A stretch of DNA of 64,000 nt from Nostoc sp. CHAB 5824. Its GTDB lineage: Bacteria > Cyanobacteriota > Cyanobacteriia > Cyanobacteriales > Nostocaceae. Positions 1 to 7,125 of the stretch are shown piece by piece; position 1 is the first letter of the stretch, and each line of letters begins with the position of its first letter. The stretch covers positions 34,942 through 98,941 of the forward strand of contig NZ_JAIVFT010000024.1 in NCBI RefSeq assembly GCF_020829665.1, in the 5' to 3' direction. Made by a program: the position numbers and the translations under genes. Under the pieces are notes generated by a model. The model saw only the letters and a list, made by a program, of their open reading frames with translations. It did not search any database and was not told where the DNA came from.

Positions 1-230
1 CACATTTGGAAAAATTGTTCTGCGAGTAACTCGCCAAAGTCAGCACAGAGGTTAGGAGAGGTGAAAAAATCACCACCCTGAAAGCCAATTTTGACTGCAT
101 CGCTGGAATAGTAGCCATGTTCAGGGTAGTATAATGCCATGTCCATGAATTGGGCAAAAGTAATTCGCTGCTGGGGACTAGTGGTAATTTGATTGGCGAT
201 CGCAGCACACAATGCTGGATTTGAATCCAT
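1..230 (-). CDS. MidA/NDUFAF7-like SAM-dependent methyltransferase (COG1565), 5' part only
   Basis: The first 76 codons run from an ATG at 228-230 off the left edge of the window. The segment reads PQQRITFAQFMDMALYYPEHGYY and then GGDFFTSPNLCADFGELLAEQ, which matches the start of the COG1565/DUF185 class I methyltransferases. In mitochondria the homologue NDUFAF7 methylates an arginine of NDUFS2, the complex I subunit orthologous to NdhH; the role in cyanobacteria is not established. The SAM-binding core lies outside the window, so only family membership by the N-terminus can be claimed. ndhH lies upstream on the same strand, about 7 kb away. Confidence 0.75.
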   Translation of the reverse strand, partial: MDSNPALCAAIANQITTSPQQRITFAQFMDMALYYPEHGYYSSDAVKIGFQGGDFFTSPNLCADFGELLAEQFFQM

Positions 231-308
231 AAAATTTGAGGTTTTAGATTGGGGAATAGAAAAAATAAATGAATTATGAATGATGCAAAACAAAATTCAT
301 AATTTCCC

Positions 309-353
309 TAACGGTCTACAAACCCCATAATATCGACCACTGTGGCATAAGCG
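309..353 (-). pseudogene. possible remnant resembling the 3' end of ndhH
   Basis: Read on the minus strand this stretch gives VVDIMGFVDR followed by a stop. The intact ndhH at 7126-8310 ends VDVIMGSVDR-stop. About 24 of 33 bases agree, including a shared core ATTATGGGGT. It could be a leftover of an ndhH duplicate or of an insertion event between ndhH and the methyltransferase gene. The match is short and could be chance. Confidence 0.3.
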
Positions 354-458
354 CTGGCATTTATTGACAGACAAAAGTTGAGAAGTTTGCGGTTACATGC
401 GATCGCCACCAATGCAACGCCACAAAATAGTTCAGCATCTACTACATGCATCAAATCA

Positions 459-2207
459 TTATTTTGTCAAGACTTCCTTCAAAGCAGAAATCGACGGTGC
501 AAAGAAGTAGCCGCCACCAGTAGGAATCACCCAGTCTTCAGGTGCAGTTAACTCCTTAGTTTGAGGTTGATTCTGGTCATCCTCAAGGTGGATAAAGAAC
601 TTGCGTGTGCGATCGCCATCTGGTTTATTATCACTTTGACCAATAATTGGATCGTGACCAAGAGTTAATTTACCTTCAAACTCGTGGCCGATAGCCGCTT
701 GCTCACTGAACTTTGGATTGTTAGCCCAGAACCTGGTTACAAACTCAAACTGGTCTACAATCGAGGTCTGATAAGCCAAAAAGTGGAGACCACGATCAAC
801 AAAGTTCGGGTCTTGTAGCGGATTGTTCGGCGTCGAAGGAGACACCGGGCCATAAGGAATGCCGCGACGGAGTAAGCGGTGTGTTTGAGTGGTCACTTCA
901 CTGCGATCAATATCAATCACTTCGGAACCAGAAACTCTACCTCCTGGTGTTTTGTCATTGCGTGGATAAGTCTTGCGAGTATGGGCAATAAACGGGCAGC
1001 GCAGACCTGTTGCATCCTTGGAAGGTGGTACTACGTCGTTTTTGAAGAATTTTCCATCTGGTGGATCATCACCGTTGAATTCAAAATCATTGTTGGCATT
1101 GTCATCATTGCCCAAACTTGGGGCATCTTCTTCGGGCGTGCGGACAGTGGGAGCGCCACTAGGCCAGCGACCAATCAGCTTTGCGCTCACCTTTCGAGGG
1201 TCGGTGTCTAGGTCAGCGGCAGTGTCGTTTAAGAACTTGTGGAACTTATACACATCTTGACGCAATCGCCGGAATACAAGGTAAGAGCCATCATTCGCCC
1301 AATGTAAATGTAGTCCTGCCGACACAACCTCACCTTTGCTATCTTCCAGCGTTTCAGCATCATCCTTCTGACCCTCATAGCCAAAAACAAACTCTCCTGG
1401 CCACAGAAGATCCTGTCCTGGTTTGCCCTGGTTTTTATTCTCTGGGTTCTGCCTGGGCGTGAGAAGTTCTTTGGGATTATCAGCAACCCTGCCACGAATA
1501 CCAGGTTGTGATATTCCATCCAGGTTGCCGAAATGCTCATGTCCAGACAGGGGTGGCGGTAAGTTGGCTCCCTCTTCCAAGAAGGTAATTCTGGCTCCGC
1601 TGCTTTTAGCGTTGCCTTTCCCATCTGTAAATGCCACAACGCTTTCTAAGATCCGCGAGACTTCTGCCAGCAAGTCTGCACGTTCGTCACTGGCAATGAT
1701 GAAAACCACATCAACTTTGCCATTATCTGGCCCACCCACAACCCAGCCAATAGGCTTACCATCCTTGTCCACCGGGTCGTTCAGATCGGCTGCGCGTGCT
1801 GGTAGTCCAGCTTTAAAGGATTTATCCGTAAATGAGTCGGCATCATTAGTTAGTTTCTTCAGCCCCTCAAAGGAGAAAGCTATATTGACCCAGGTTGCCT
1901 TAACAGCGCCTTCGCGGCCTCGCCGTTGTCTGCTGGACTTGAATAGGCGGTTGAAGGCAATCACTTCTGAAGCGGTGGCAATGAAATTGATCTGTGACTT
2001 AAGCCACTGCTTGAAGGCATTTGGATTTTCAATTTCAAGGAATAAGAGGGCTTGGTAATCTTTATTGAACCCACCTAGAATGTTGCCTTGAATATTATTG
2101 ACATTAAGAATAGGCTCATTAGGCGCAGGGATGTAAAAGAATGCGTTTGTCTGTTGGCCTTCTAACGGATCAGGAGCAGGTGCTTCACGAATTATTTGTT
2201 GTGTCAT
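459..2207 (-). CDS. DyP-type heme peroxidase
   Basis: A 582-residue protein with the hallmarks of dye-decolorizing peroxidases. The GNLDG segment (around residues 227-231) is the GXXDG motif with the catalytic distal Asp. FIAHTRKTYPR (near residue 407) holds the proximal heme His, and HRLLRRGIPYG holds the distal Arg. The C-terminal DRGLHFLAYQTSIVDQFEFV is also family-typical. DyP enzymes use H2O2 to oxidise phenols, dyes and other bulky substrates; the natural substrate here is unknown. The protein is longer than compact bacterial DyPs. No signal peptide or Tat motif is visible, so it is probably cytoplasmic. Start chosen at the ATG at 2205-2207, with AGGA about 10 bases upstream; a TTG two codons earlier is possible. 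It appears monocistronic. Confidence 0.93.
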   Translation of the reverse strand: MTQQIIREAPAPDPLEGQQTNAFFYIPAPNEPILNVNNIQGNILGGFNKDYQALLFLEIENPNAFKQWLKSQINFIATASEVIAFNRLFKSSRQRRGREGAVKATWVNIAFSFEGLKKLTNDADSFTDKSFKAGLPARAADLNDPVDKDGKPIGWVVGGPDNGKVDVVFIIASDERADLLAEVSRILESVVAFTDGKGNAKSSGARITFLEEGANLPPPLSGHEHFGNLDGISQPGIRGRVADNPKELLTPRQNPENKNQGKPGQDLLWPGEFVFGYEGQKDDAETLEDSKGEVVSAGLHLHWANDGSYLVFRRLRQDVYKFHKFLNDTAADLDTDPRKVSAKLIGRWPSGAPTVRTPEEDAPSLGNDDNANNDFEFNGDDPPDGKFFKNDVVPPSKDATGLRCPFIAHTRKTYPRNDKTPGGRVSGSEVIDIDRSEVTTQTHRLLRRGIPYGPVSPSTPNNPLQDPNFVDRGLHFLAYQTSIVDQFEFVTRFWANNPKFSEQAAIGHEFEGKLTLGHDPIIGQSDNKPDGDRTRKFFIHLEDDQNQPQTKELTAPEDWVIPTGGGYFFAPSISALKEVLTK

Positions 2208-2547
2208 GATCAAAGTCCTGTTTATGGTAAAGCCTATTGGCTATTCCAGAATGGAAATATAAAATCAGGTATCCTGAATAGGAACCTGTGTTAACTTATC
2301 GGAGGTAGGGAAGAGGTTTATGTAGCAATTCTACCTATATTTGATAGTTAGGAAGATTGCGTTGTGTAAATAAATTATACAGATTTTAAATATGGTGATA
2401 AATGGTAGTAATTAGCAAGATATAGCAAGAGTTTTGTATGTCTGCCCCAACTCTGTTACACACAAAATTAAAGAAAAATAGTTTTGATTATAGTAGTAAG
2501 TTCAATAATATAGCGATTCTTAATTGCCAGCAGTAGGCTTTCGCTTG
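2208..2547. other. intergenic, AT-rich
   Basis: This is the upstream region of the peroxidase gene and lies downstream of the HEPN/LOTUS-like gene. I see no gene, no convincing terminator and no repeat in it. It presumably carries the peroxidase promoter. Confidence 0.5.
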
Positions 2548-3363
2548 TCAATCTAGCGATTTGTTAGTCGTAATTTTACTTTTATATAAAATCAATGTGC
2601 TGTTCTGCTGGCTATCTTGACTCTCGGTAATTTCAAATAAACTAGATGCTTTCAAAACACCTTTTAGTGTCTTAATTCCATATTTCTTAGGCGTACACTC
2701 AGGGTCTTGACTCTTAATAAATTTTCCCGCTCTTGCCAATGAAGTCATATCACCTGTTTTATCTGTGTTTGTTTCGGCTAAACGCAGTAATTTTACAATT
2801 TTTGTATTTTCCCATGTTGTCTCAGACGGATTGAACAGATTTATATACTCAACGCCAGAAGAAATAATATCTGCCTTTAATTGTTTGTATAAAAGTTCAA
2901 TTTTTGGGTTAGATTCGGCGTAATTTTCTCGAAGCAAGGTAACCACACTAAATACAAGGAATGTTATTTCCTTATAAAAGGAAATTGCCTCTTGGTACTG
3001 CGATTCCAGATAAGTAATGCAAGTTTTACATCCTTCTTCGGTGCTTAATATATTCAAACCCTCCGATTCACCAAAGTGATGAACGAGTTTGTTCCGCTCG
3101 GCAACCATCTCTCTTAATTTATCGGCAAAGTAATCAGGGTTATAATCCGCAGACTCAATAAAGGCATTTATTAGATTCCCTAGAGTCTTTGACTTAGCTA
3201 CTTCTCTGTACCTCCAAAAGCTATCGGTATCCTTTGTACTAGCATCTGAGTGTATAAATGGAAGAAGCAGTTTCAAGCCTTTCTCGATTTGCTGAAACAT
3301 CAATATATTTCGTCCTATTTTTCTTAGGACTTCATTGAATAACTCACGATACTCACTTTTCAT
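2548..3363 (-). CDS. hypothetical protein with HEPN-like N-terminus and LOTUS/OST-HTH-like C-terminus
   Basis: A 271-residue soluble protein. The helical N-terminal half carries RNKLVHH (residues 90-96), which fits the R-X4-6-H signature of HEPN ribonucleases. The C-terminal part from about residue 183 to 250 includes AGKFIKSQDPECTPKKYGI, then KTLKGVLKASSLFEI. This matches the LOTUS/OST-HTH pattern of a helix, a D-P pair, a conserved YG and a hydrophobic LL segment; LOTUS domains bind RNA or partner proteins. Together these suggest an RNA-directed protein, perhaps in stress or phage defence, but that is inference from two weak motif matches. The gene is isolated, AT-rich and has no clear Shine-Dalgarno before the ATG at 3361-3363. 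A damaged restriction-modification gene lies 2 kb away. Confidence 0.75.
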   Translation of the reverse strand: MKSEYRELFNEVLRKIGRNILMFQQIEKGLKLLLPFIHSDASTKDTDSFWRYREVAKSKTLGNLINAFIESADYNPDYFADKLREMVAERNKLVHHFGESEGLNILSTEEGCKTCITYLESQYQEAISFYKEITFLVFSVVTLLRENYAESNPKIELLYKQLKADIISSGVEYINLFNPSETTWENTKIVKLLRLAETNTDKTGDMTSLARAGKFIKSQDPECTPKKYGIKTLKGVLKASSLFEITESQDSQQNSTLILYKSKITTNKSLD

Positions 3364-3548
3364 ATCAAGGAGAAACTAACGAGTAATAAGTAAGTAATTT
3401 TCTTGTACTTGCGGTATAAGATACTTAGATTAATTACAAGCTACTGGAGAAAAAGTTTATATGTCAAGTTCTATACATTAAGTTTTGAGAAAAAGCTTTT
3501 CTCTATGAGAAAATTAGAGGTTATTTATCAAGTAAAAATAAAATTACT

Positions 3549-3667
3549 CTAGGTTGTGTTGGGTGCATCTTTCAATATAATTTGATTTATCATGAAAAAT
3601 ATAATTAAAGTGCCAAACACACTGCTATAGAAAACGGTGCGTTTGGCTAAAGCTTTAACACACCCTA
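3549..3667. repeat. small palindromic element, nested inverted repeats (MITE-like)
   Basis: Imperfect terminal arms CTAGGTTGTGTTGG (3549-3562) and TTAACACACCCTAG (3654-3667) flank an inner hairpin, GCCAAACACAC (3612-3622) against GTGCGTTTGGC (3637-3647). The whole element is about 119 bp. It fills most of the 402-base gap between the VOC and HEPN/LOTUS-like genes; the rest of that gap shows nothing. Confidence 0.5.
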
Positions 3668-3765
3668 GTTAAGATTTATTTTATAAATAGTCTTTTAGAT
3701 GCTGATTTTTACTCCTGCGATCGCAATCCTCAGCCCAATTAATCACGTTTAAGGCAATTTGCTAC

Positions 3766-4155
3766 TTAGGCACTCACCAACGACACCAGCACGCCATTGG
3801 GATCGCGGACACGAGCAATAGTTTGTCCCCCAGGCTGAGTTTTAGGGGCATCTAGTGTTTTTGCGCCTGCCCCGATCGCTCTCATATAAGCGCTGCCAAC
3901 ATCAGGAGTGATAAATGATATCTGGAATAATGTCGGTGGTTGTGTAGCGTCGTTGGGATGGCAACCACCAGGAAATAACTTCTGTGCTTCGCTACTGGAG
4001 GAGAAAGCTAGTGTAGTGTTTCCAGTTTCGATTTCCGCCCAGATAGACTGCCCTTTATCCAGGAGAGTGCGACGAACTAGACCAAAGGCTTTTTCGTAAA
4101 ACTCAACGGTCTTAACTACATCGTCTACCCAAATGACCGTGTAACCAAATTTCAC
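3766..4155 (-). CDS. VOC family (glyoxalase/bleomycin-resistance fold) protein
   Basis: 129 residues forming the two beta-alpha-beta-beta-beta modules of the vicinal oxygen chelate family. The first opens with FGYTVIWVDDVVKTVEFYEKAFGL, the second ends with the typical RDPNGVLVSLV. Members include glyoxalase I, dioxygenases and antibiotic-binding proteins. Sequence alone does not tell the substrate, and I cannot assign all metal ligands. The start is the GTG at 4153-4155, supported by AAGGAGA about 9 bases upstream. It is followed downstream by the nested palindrome at 3549-3667. Confidence 0.9.
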   Translation of the reverse strand: MKFGYTVIWVDDVVKTVEFYEKAFGLVRRTLLDKGQSIWAEIETGNTTLAFSSSSEAQKLFPGGCHPNDATQPPTLFQISFITPDVGSAYMRAIGAGAKTLDAPKTQPGGQTIARVRDPNGVLVSLVSA

Positions 4156-4240
4156 AGTTTTTTCTCCTTATCTAGAAAAATCAGTGCTGGTGAGGATTTC
4201 TGCTACTTATTAACTGTATGCTATTTGAATACACAGTGAC

Positions 4241-4777
4241 TTAACTCTCCAAAATATTACGATCTGTTGCTAGAGTTAGTGCCCCTGTTTGCATCACTTC
4301 TATATCTGATGGCGACCAATCATGAGGCCCTTGACAGTGATGTGCTACTAGCAATCCCCATAATCCTCTAGGTATGACAATTGGTACAACCAAGTTGGCA
4401 CGAACCTGCATCTTGCGGAGAAAATCTCGGTGACAAGACTGGATTGGCTCTAATTCAATATCAGCGATCGCTCTTACCCGTCCTGCTAAGTATAAAGCAG
4501 CATACTCGTTGTTAAAACAATCATCTGGGCCAGTGGAACCAAGTATTGAAAATTCTTTAGAACTCAAAGATTCAAAAGTCACCTGTCCTTGCCACTGACT
4601 GTAAAAATAATACAACACCACCCGATCAACCTGAAGCGATTCTCTGAGTTGATTGGTTGTTTGCCGGACTAGCTCATCGCGCTGTATTGTTTTAACAAGG
4701 CGATCGAGCAAATTTTGCAAACCTTGTTCACGGCGATCGCGGCTATGGTTCAATTTTGAGTGAGGATGAATTTGCAC
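4241..4777 (-). CDS. stand-alone GAF protein, probable DXCF-type cyanobacteriochrome
   Basis: 178 residues, almost entirely one GAF domain (about 25-175). It has the conserved chromophore-site cysteine followed by His, SCHRDFL (C115-H116), just ahead of VRANLVVPI and LWGLLVAHHC. It also has the DXCF motif DDCF (D85-C87-F88), whose second Cys forms a reversible thioether in blue/green-type cyanobacteriochromes. Both cysteines in the right places make bilin binding likely. There is no kinase, GGDEF or HAMP output domain, so it may signal through a partner or be a detached sensor module. Start is the GTG at 4775-4777; a shorter start is possible. Being a cyanobacterial GAF is near certain; being photoactive is inference. 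Confidence 0.85.
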   Translation of the reverse strand: MQIHPHSKLNHSRDRREQGLQNLLDRLVKTIQRDELVRQTTNQLRESLQVDRVVLYYFYSQWQGQVTFESLSSKEFSILGSTGPDDCFNNEYAALYLAGRVRAIADIELEPIQSCHRDFLRKMQVRANLVVPIVIPRGLWGLLVAHHCQGPHDWSPSDIEVMQTGALTLATDRNILES

Positions 4778-4904
4778 GGTTCTAAAATTACGACTAGGTA
4801 AATGCTGCCGGATTTATATAGTAATTTATTACACTTTATTTAAATACATTATTGTATTTATAGCAGCAATTCGATTTTAACGGAAGTTAATACTAGTCAA
4901 CTTC

Positions 4905-4930
4905 TTCCCTACGGGACGCTACGCGAACGG
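4905..4930. repeat. dispersed GC-rich repeat fragment
   Basis: A copy of the GGGACGCTACGCGAACGG sequence that recurs through this window (also in coding regions at 9274 and 23996). It lies in the 514-base gap between the GAF gene and the restriction-modification pseudogene. Confidence 0.7.
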
Positions 4931-5030
4931 TGAATTTTAAAACAATATTAAGAATTTTTTTAATTTGTACCAGATAAACTTCAATATTATAAATTGAAAG
5001 TTAAGAATTTTGGAACTTTACAAATAATAT

Positions 5031-5151
5031 GTCGCGCATTTAACTTGCACATCTTTTCGTGTTGGCTGTTGACTGTTGACCGTTGACAGTTAACCGTCAG
5101 CAGTCAACGAACCTCATGAGTAACTGTGTAATTTAAAGGCGTAATAGCTTA
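5031..5151. repeat. dispersed 115-120 bp repeat, copy 1
   Basis: Starts GTCGCGCATTTAACTTGCAC and ends GTAATAGCTTA. It is nearly identical to 14306-14419 except for an extra TGACCGT-type unit in the middle. The core holds TTGAC-rich repeats and inverted arms GTTGACTG (5068-5075) and CAGTCAAC (5101-5108). No ORF is present. The remaining bases of the 4778-5291 gap show nothing recognisable. Confidence 0.85.
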
Positions 5152-5291
5152 ATATGTTCAGTTTTTCTATAACTTGAGGCAATAAATATACTTCAAATTG
5201 TAATATAACATGTCAGTTTGTATTCATAGTTACAGATATTTGTCAGGCTGTTAGTAATCCTCGTTTTTATGGTTTGTATGGGAACGAGAGA

Positions 5292-6148
5292 TTAACTACA
5301 GACTAATTCTGAGTTTTCAAACATTGAAATAAAGTTACGGTAAGCTGACAATGCTGCTTCTTTAACGGTTGGATTAACAATCAGAAAGGTAGTCAGGATG
5401 TAGCTAAATTCATCTTCGGTTAAGCCGTAAAGATGTGCTACTGTTCCATCGAGTTCAGCGCGTAGTTTAGCGCGTTCTGCTTCATCGGTAACGCCTTGTT
5501 GATGGGAACCTAGACCGACTTCTTGCGCGAGTTCGTCAAATTCTGGTGTGGTGGAGATGAGTTTGGCGGCGCGTTGTACAATATCGTTGAAGTTGCGATC
5601 GTTTTTTGTTAAACGTGGGACGGGTAGTTGGTAAATGTAAAACATATTTATATTAGCAGATACCATTTGCCGAGCGTAGAAATCAAGTGTAAATGAATTT
5701 AAAATAGTTTGAGCAAAAACTATTTCATAACTTGATATCTTAGTCATTCCAGAAATAACTAAAACCGAATTACCACAAAATACATTTTTGGGTATTGCTC
5801 CTACGAAGGTTTTACTTCCTTCTCTTTTTACCCAATACCAAAGACTACGTGTGCGTTCTTCCGTAACAAAGATGAGTGGATTTTCAGCTCAGCTATTAGT
5901 TTAGTAATTTCTTGATGAATCGTAACTCTAACTTTAGCTTCTGGTATGTTCCCATCTGTTGCAGTGATTTCAAATATTGCAACACCTGAAAGTTCAGCGA
6001 TTTTCTGGTATTGATATCTTTTATTATCAATCTTTAAGATTACAGGTTTTTGTCTGGAAGGTTTAGACCAACCTAATTCTTCTATAAATAAATCACTAAA
6101 TTGAAAGTTATAAAGTAAATCGCGTGTTTGTTTAAAATTAAGTGACAT
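5292..6148 (-). pseudogene. type IIG restriction-modification enzyme (Eco57I-like), internally deleted and frameshifted
   Basis: Two reading frames give the two ends of one large protein. From 6148 to about 5885 comes the typical N-terminus (MSLNFKQTRDLLYNF, then YQYQKIAELSGVAIFEI). A frameshift near 5885 then continues as ENPLIFVTEERTRSLWYWV. About 35 codons later the reading passes directly into the C-terminal region FVGAIPKNVFCGN, FTLDFYARQMVSANINMFYIYQLPVPRL and the final LYGLTEDEFSYIL. The central nuclease and N6-adenine methyltransferase core, normally many hundreds of residues, is missing, so the product cannot cut or methylate DNA. The deletion junction lies around 5780-5820, where KREGSKTF meets FVGAI. 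Confidence 0.8.
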
Positions 6149-6226
6149 AATTTACCATACTTAAATAATAAAAAAAGCTCATGGTAAATTTGCCATTCAG
6201 ACAATAAATCTGTGGCCATAAAAATT

Positions 6227-6246
6227 AAGTCTGCGCTGGCGGACTT
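6227..6246. repeat. short palindrome
   Basis: AAGTCTGC and GCGGACTT form an 8-bp stem (one G-T pair) with a 4-base loop, a common Nostoc-type interspersed palindrome. It lies upstream of the pseudogene start. Confidence 0.45.
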
Positions 6247-6419
6247 TAATAAACCCTCTTTGTAGGAGTTAAATTTTTACCATACTTTTTATACTTTATA
6301 AATCCTTTATATTTAATTAGGCTGAGAAATTATACGGAAAAATTATCAATTTATTTGAGCGTCGGCTTTATTTGTGCAACCGTGATTTTTAATTATCAAG
6401 TATATTTGCTAATTACTTT

Positions 6420-6735
6420 ATGAAAAAGGCTAGTTGCTTTATCAAAATGCCTGTTTACTTTCTCAAAACACTTAAATGCTTTCTCAAAAGAAGCTCTGAC
6501 TTACTCAAAAGAAGCTTTTGCTTTCTCATTTTGGTGTTTTCCGCAAGTAAAAGAAGCTTTGACTTACTCAAACCCCAGTTTGCTTTCTCATTTTGGTGTT
6601 TTCCGTAAGTAAAAGAAGCTTTGACTTACTCAAACCCCAGTTTGCTTTCTCATTTTGGTGTTTTCCGTAAGTAAAAGAAGCTTTGACTTACTCAAACCCC
6701 TGTTTGCTTTCTAATTTAAGTGTTTTCCGCAAGGT
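6420..6735. repeat. 62-bp tandem repeat array with degenerate lead-in
   Basis: Three near-perfect 62-bp units start at 6520, 6582 and 6644, followed by a partial unit at 6706-6735. Each unit contains GCTTTCTCATTTTGG, TTTTCCG(C/T)AAGTAAAAGAAG and a TTACTCAAACCCC block. Units differ by only one or a few bases. From 6420 to 6519 are looser, shorter versions of the same words. No coding function is evident; units have no spacers, so it is not a CRISPR. Confidence 0.9.
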
Positions 6736-6766
6736 GTAGGTTGGGTTGAAGAACGTAACCCAATAT
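6736..6766. repeat. dispersed TTGGGTT/AACCCAA palindrome
   Basis: GTAGGTTGGGTTGAAGAACG followed by TAACCCAAT, an interspersed palindrome often seen in Nostocales. It directly abuts the end of the 62-bp array. Confidence 0.6.
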
Positions 6767-6786
6767 CATCACAAAATATAACAAAG

Positions 6787-7036
6787 ATGCGATGAATCGC
6801 CGTCTCTACAAAGGACAGATTATTGTAAAACAGCGGTTTATCGCGTCTATTGCTTTAATTACGAATTAGAAAATAATCCTAATGAACGTCAAAGATGCGG
6901 GGCATTATTTAAAAGTCTATAAATATTTCGTACATCTGTTATATAAGTAAAAAAATCTTCCAGCCAGATTAGAGACGCGATAAATCGTTGTCTGTACAAT
7001 AATCAATTCTTTGTAGAGACGGCGATTTATTGCGTT
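6787..7036. repeat. about 250-bp element with long terminal inverted repeats
   Basis: The outer arms, near GCGATGAATCGCCGTCTC (from 6787) and its complement ending at 7036, agree over about 25 bases with two or three mismatches. A second nested pair, around TTTATCGCGTCT and AGAGACGCGATAAATCG, lies inside. There is no transposase ORF. It looks like a non-autonomous element or imperfect giant hairpin. Confidence 0.65.
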
Positions 7037-7067
7037 TTCAAAGATTTATTGCATTTTCAAAAATTAT

Positions 7068-7101
7068 AAAAAAAAGAGCAGTTGCATAATACAACTGCTC
7101 T
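7068..7101 (-). terminator. rho-independent terminator of ndhH
   Basis: On the minus strand AGAGCAGTTG, a 7-base loop and CAACTGCTCT form a perfect 10-bp stem followed by eight T residues. It begins 25 bases after the ndhH stop codon. Confidence 0.92.
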
Positions 7102-7125
7102 ATAAAATGTTTAGATAGATATTTT

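Noticed and set aside
879..2058. Several plus-strand frames opposite the peroxidase gene
   Set aside because: Shadows of the DyP gene on the other strand, with no protein-like features.
6420..6608. 62-codon frame rich in Phe/Leu/Lys
   Set aside because: Made of the 62-bp tandem repeat.
6520..6735. CRISPR array
   Set aside because: Units are contiguous with no variable spacers, and the 62-bp unit is too long; no cas genes nearby. The 21-bp array was rejected for the same reasons.
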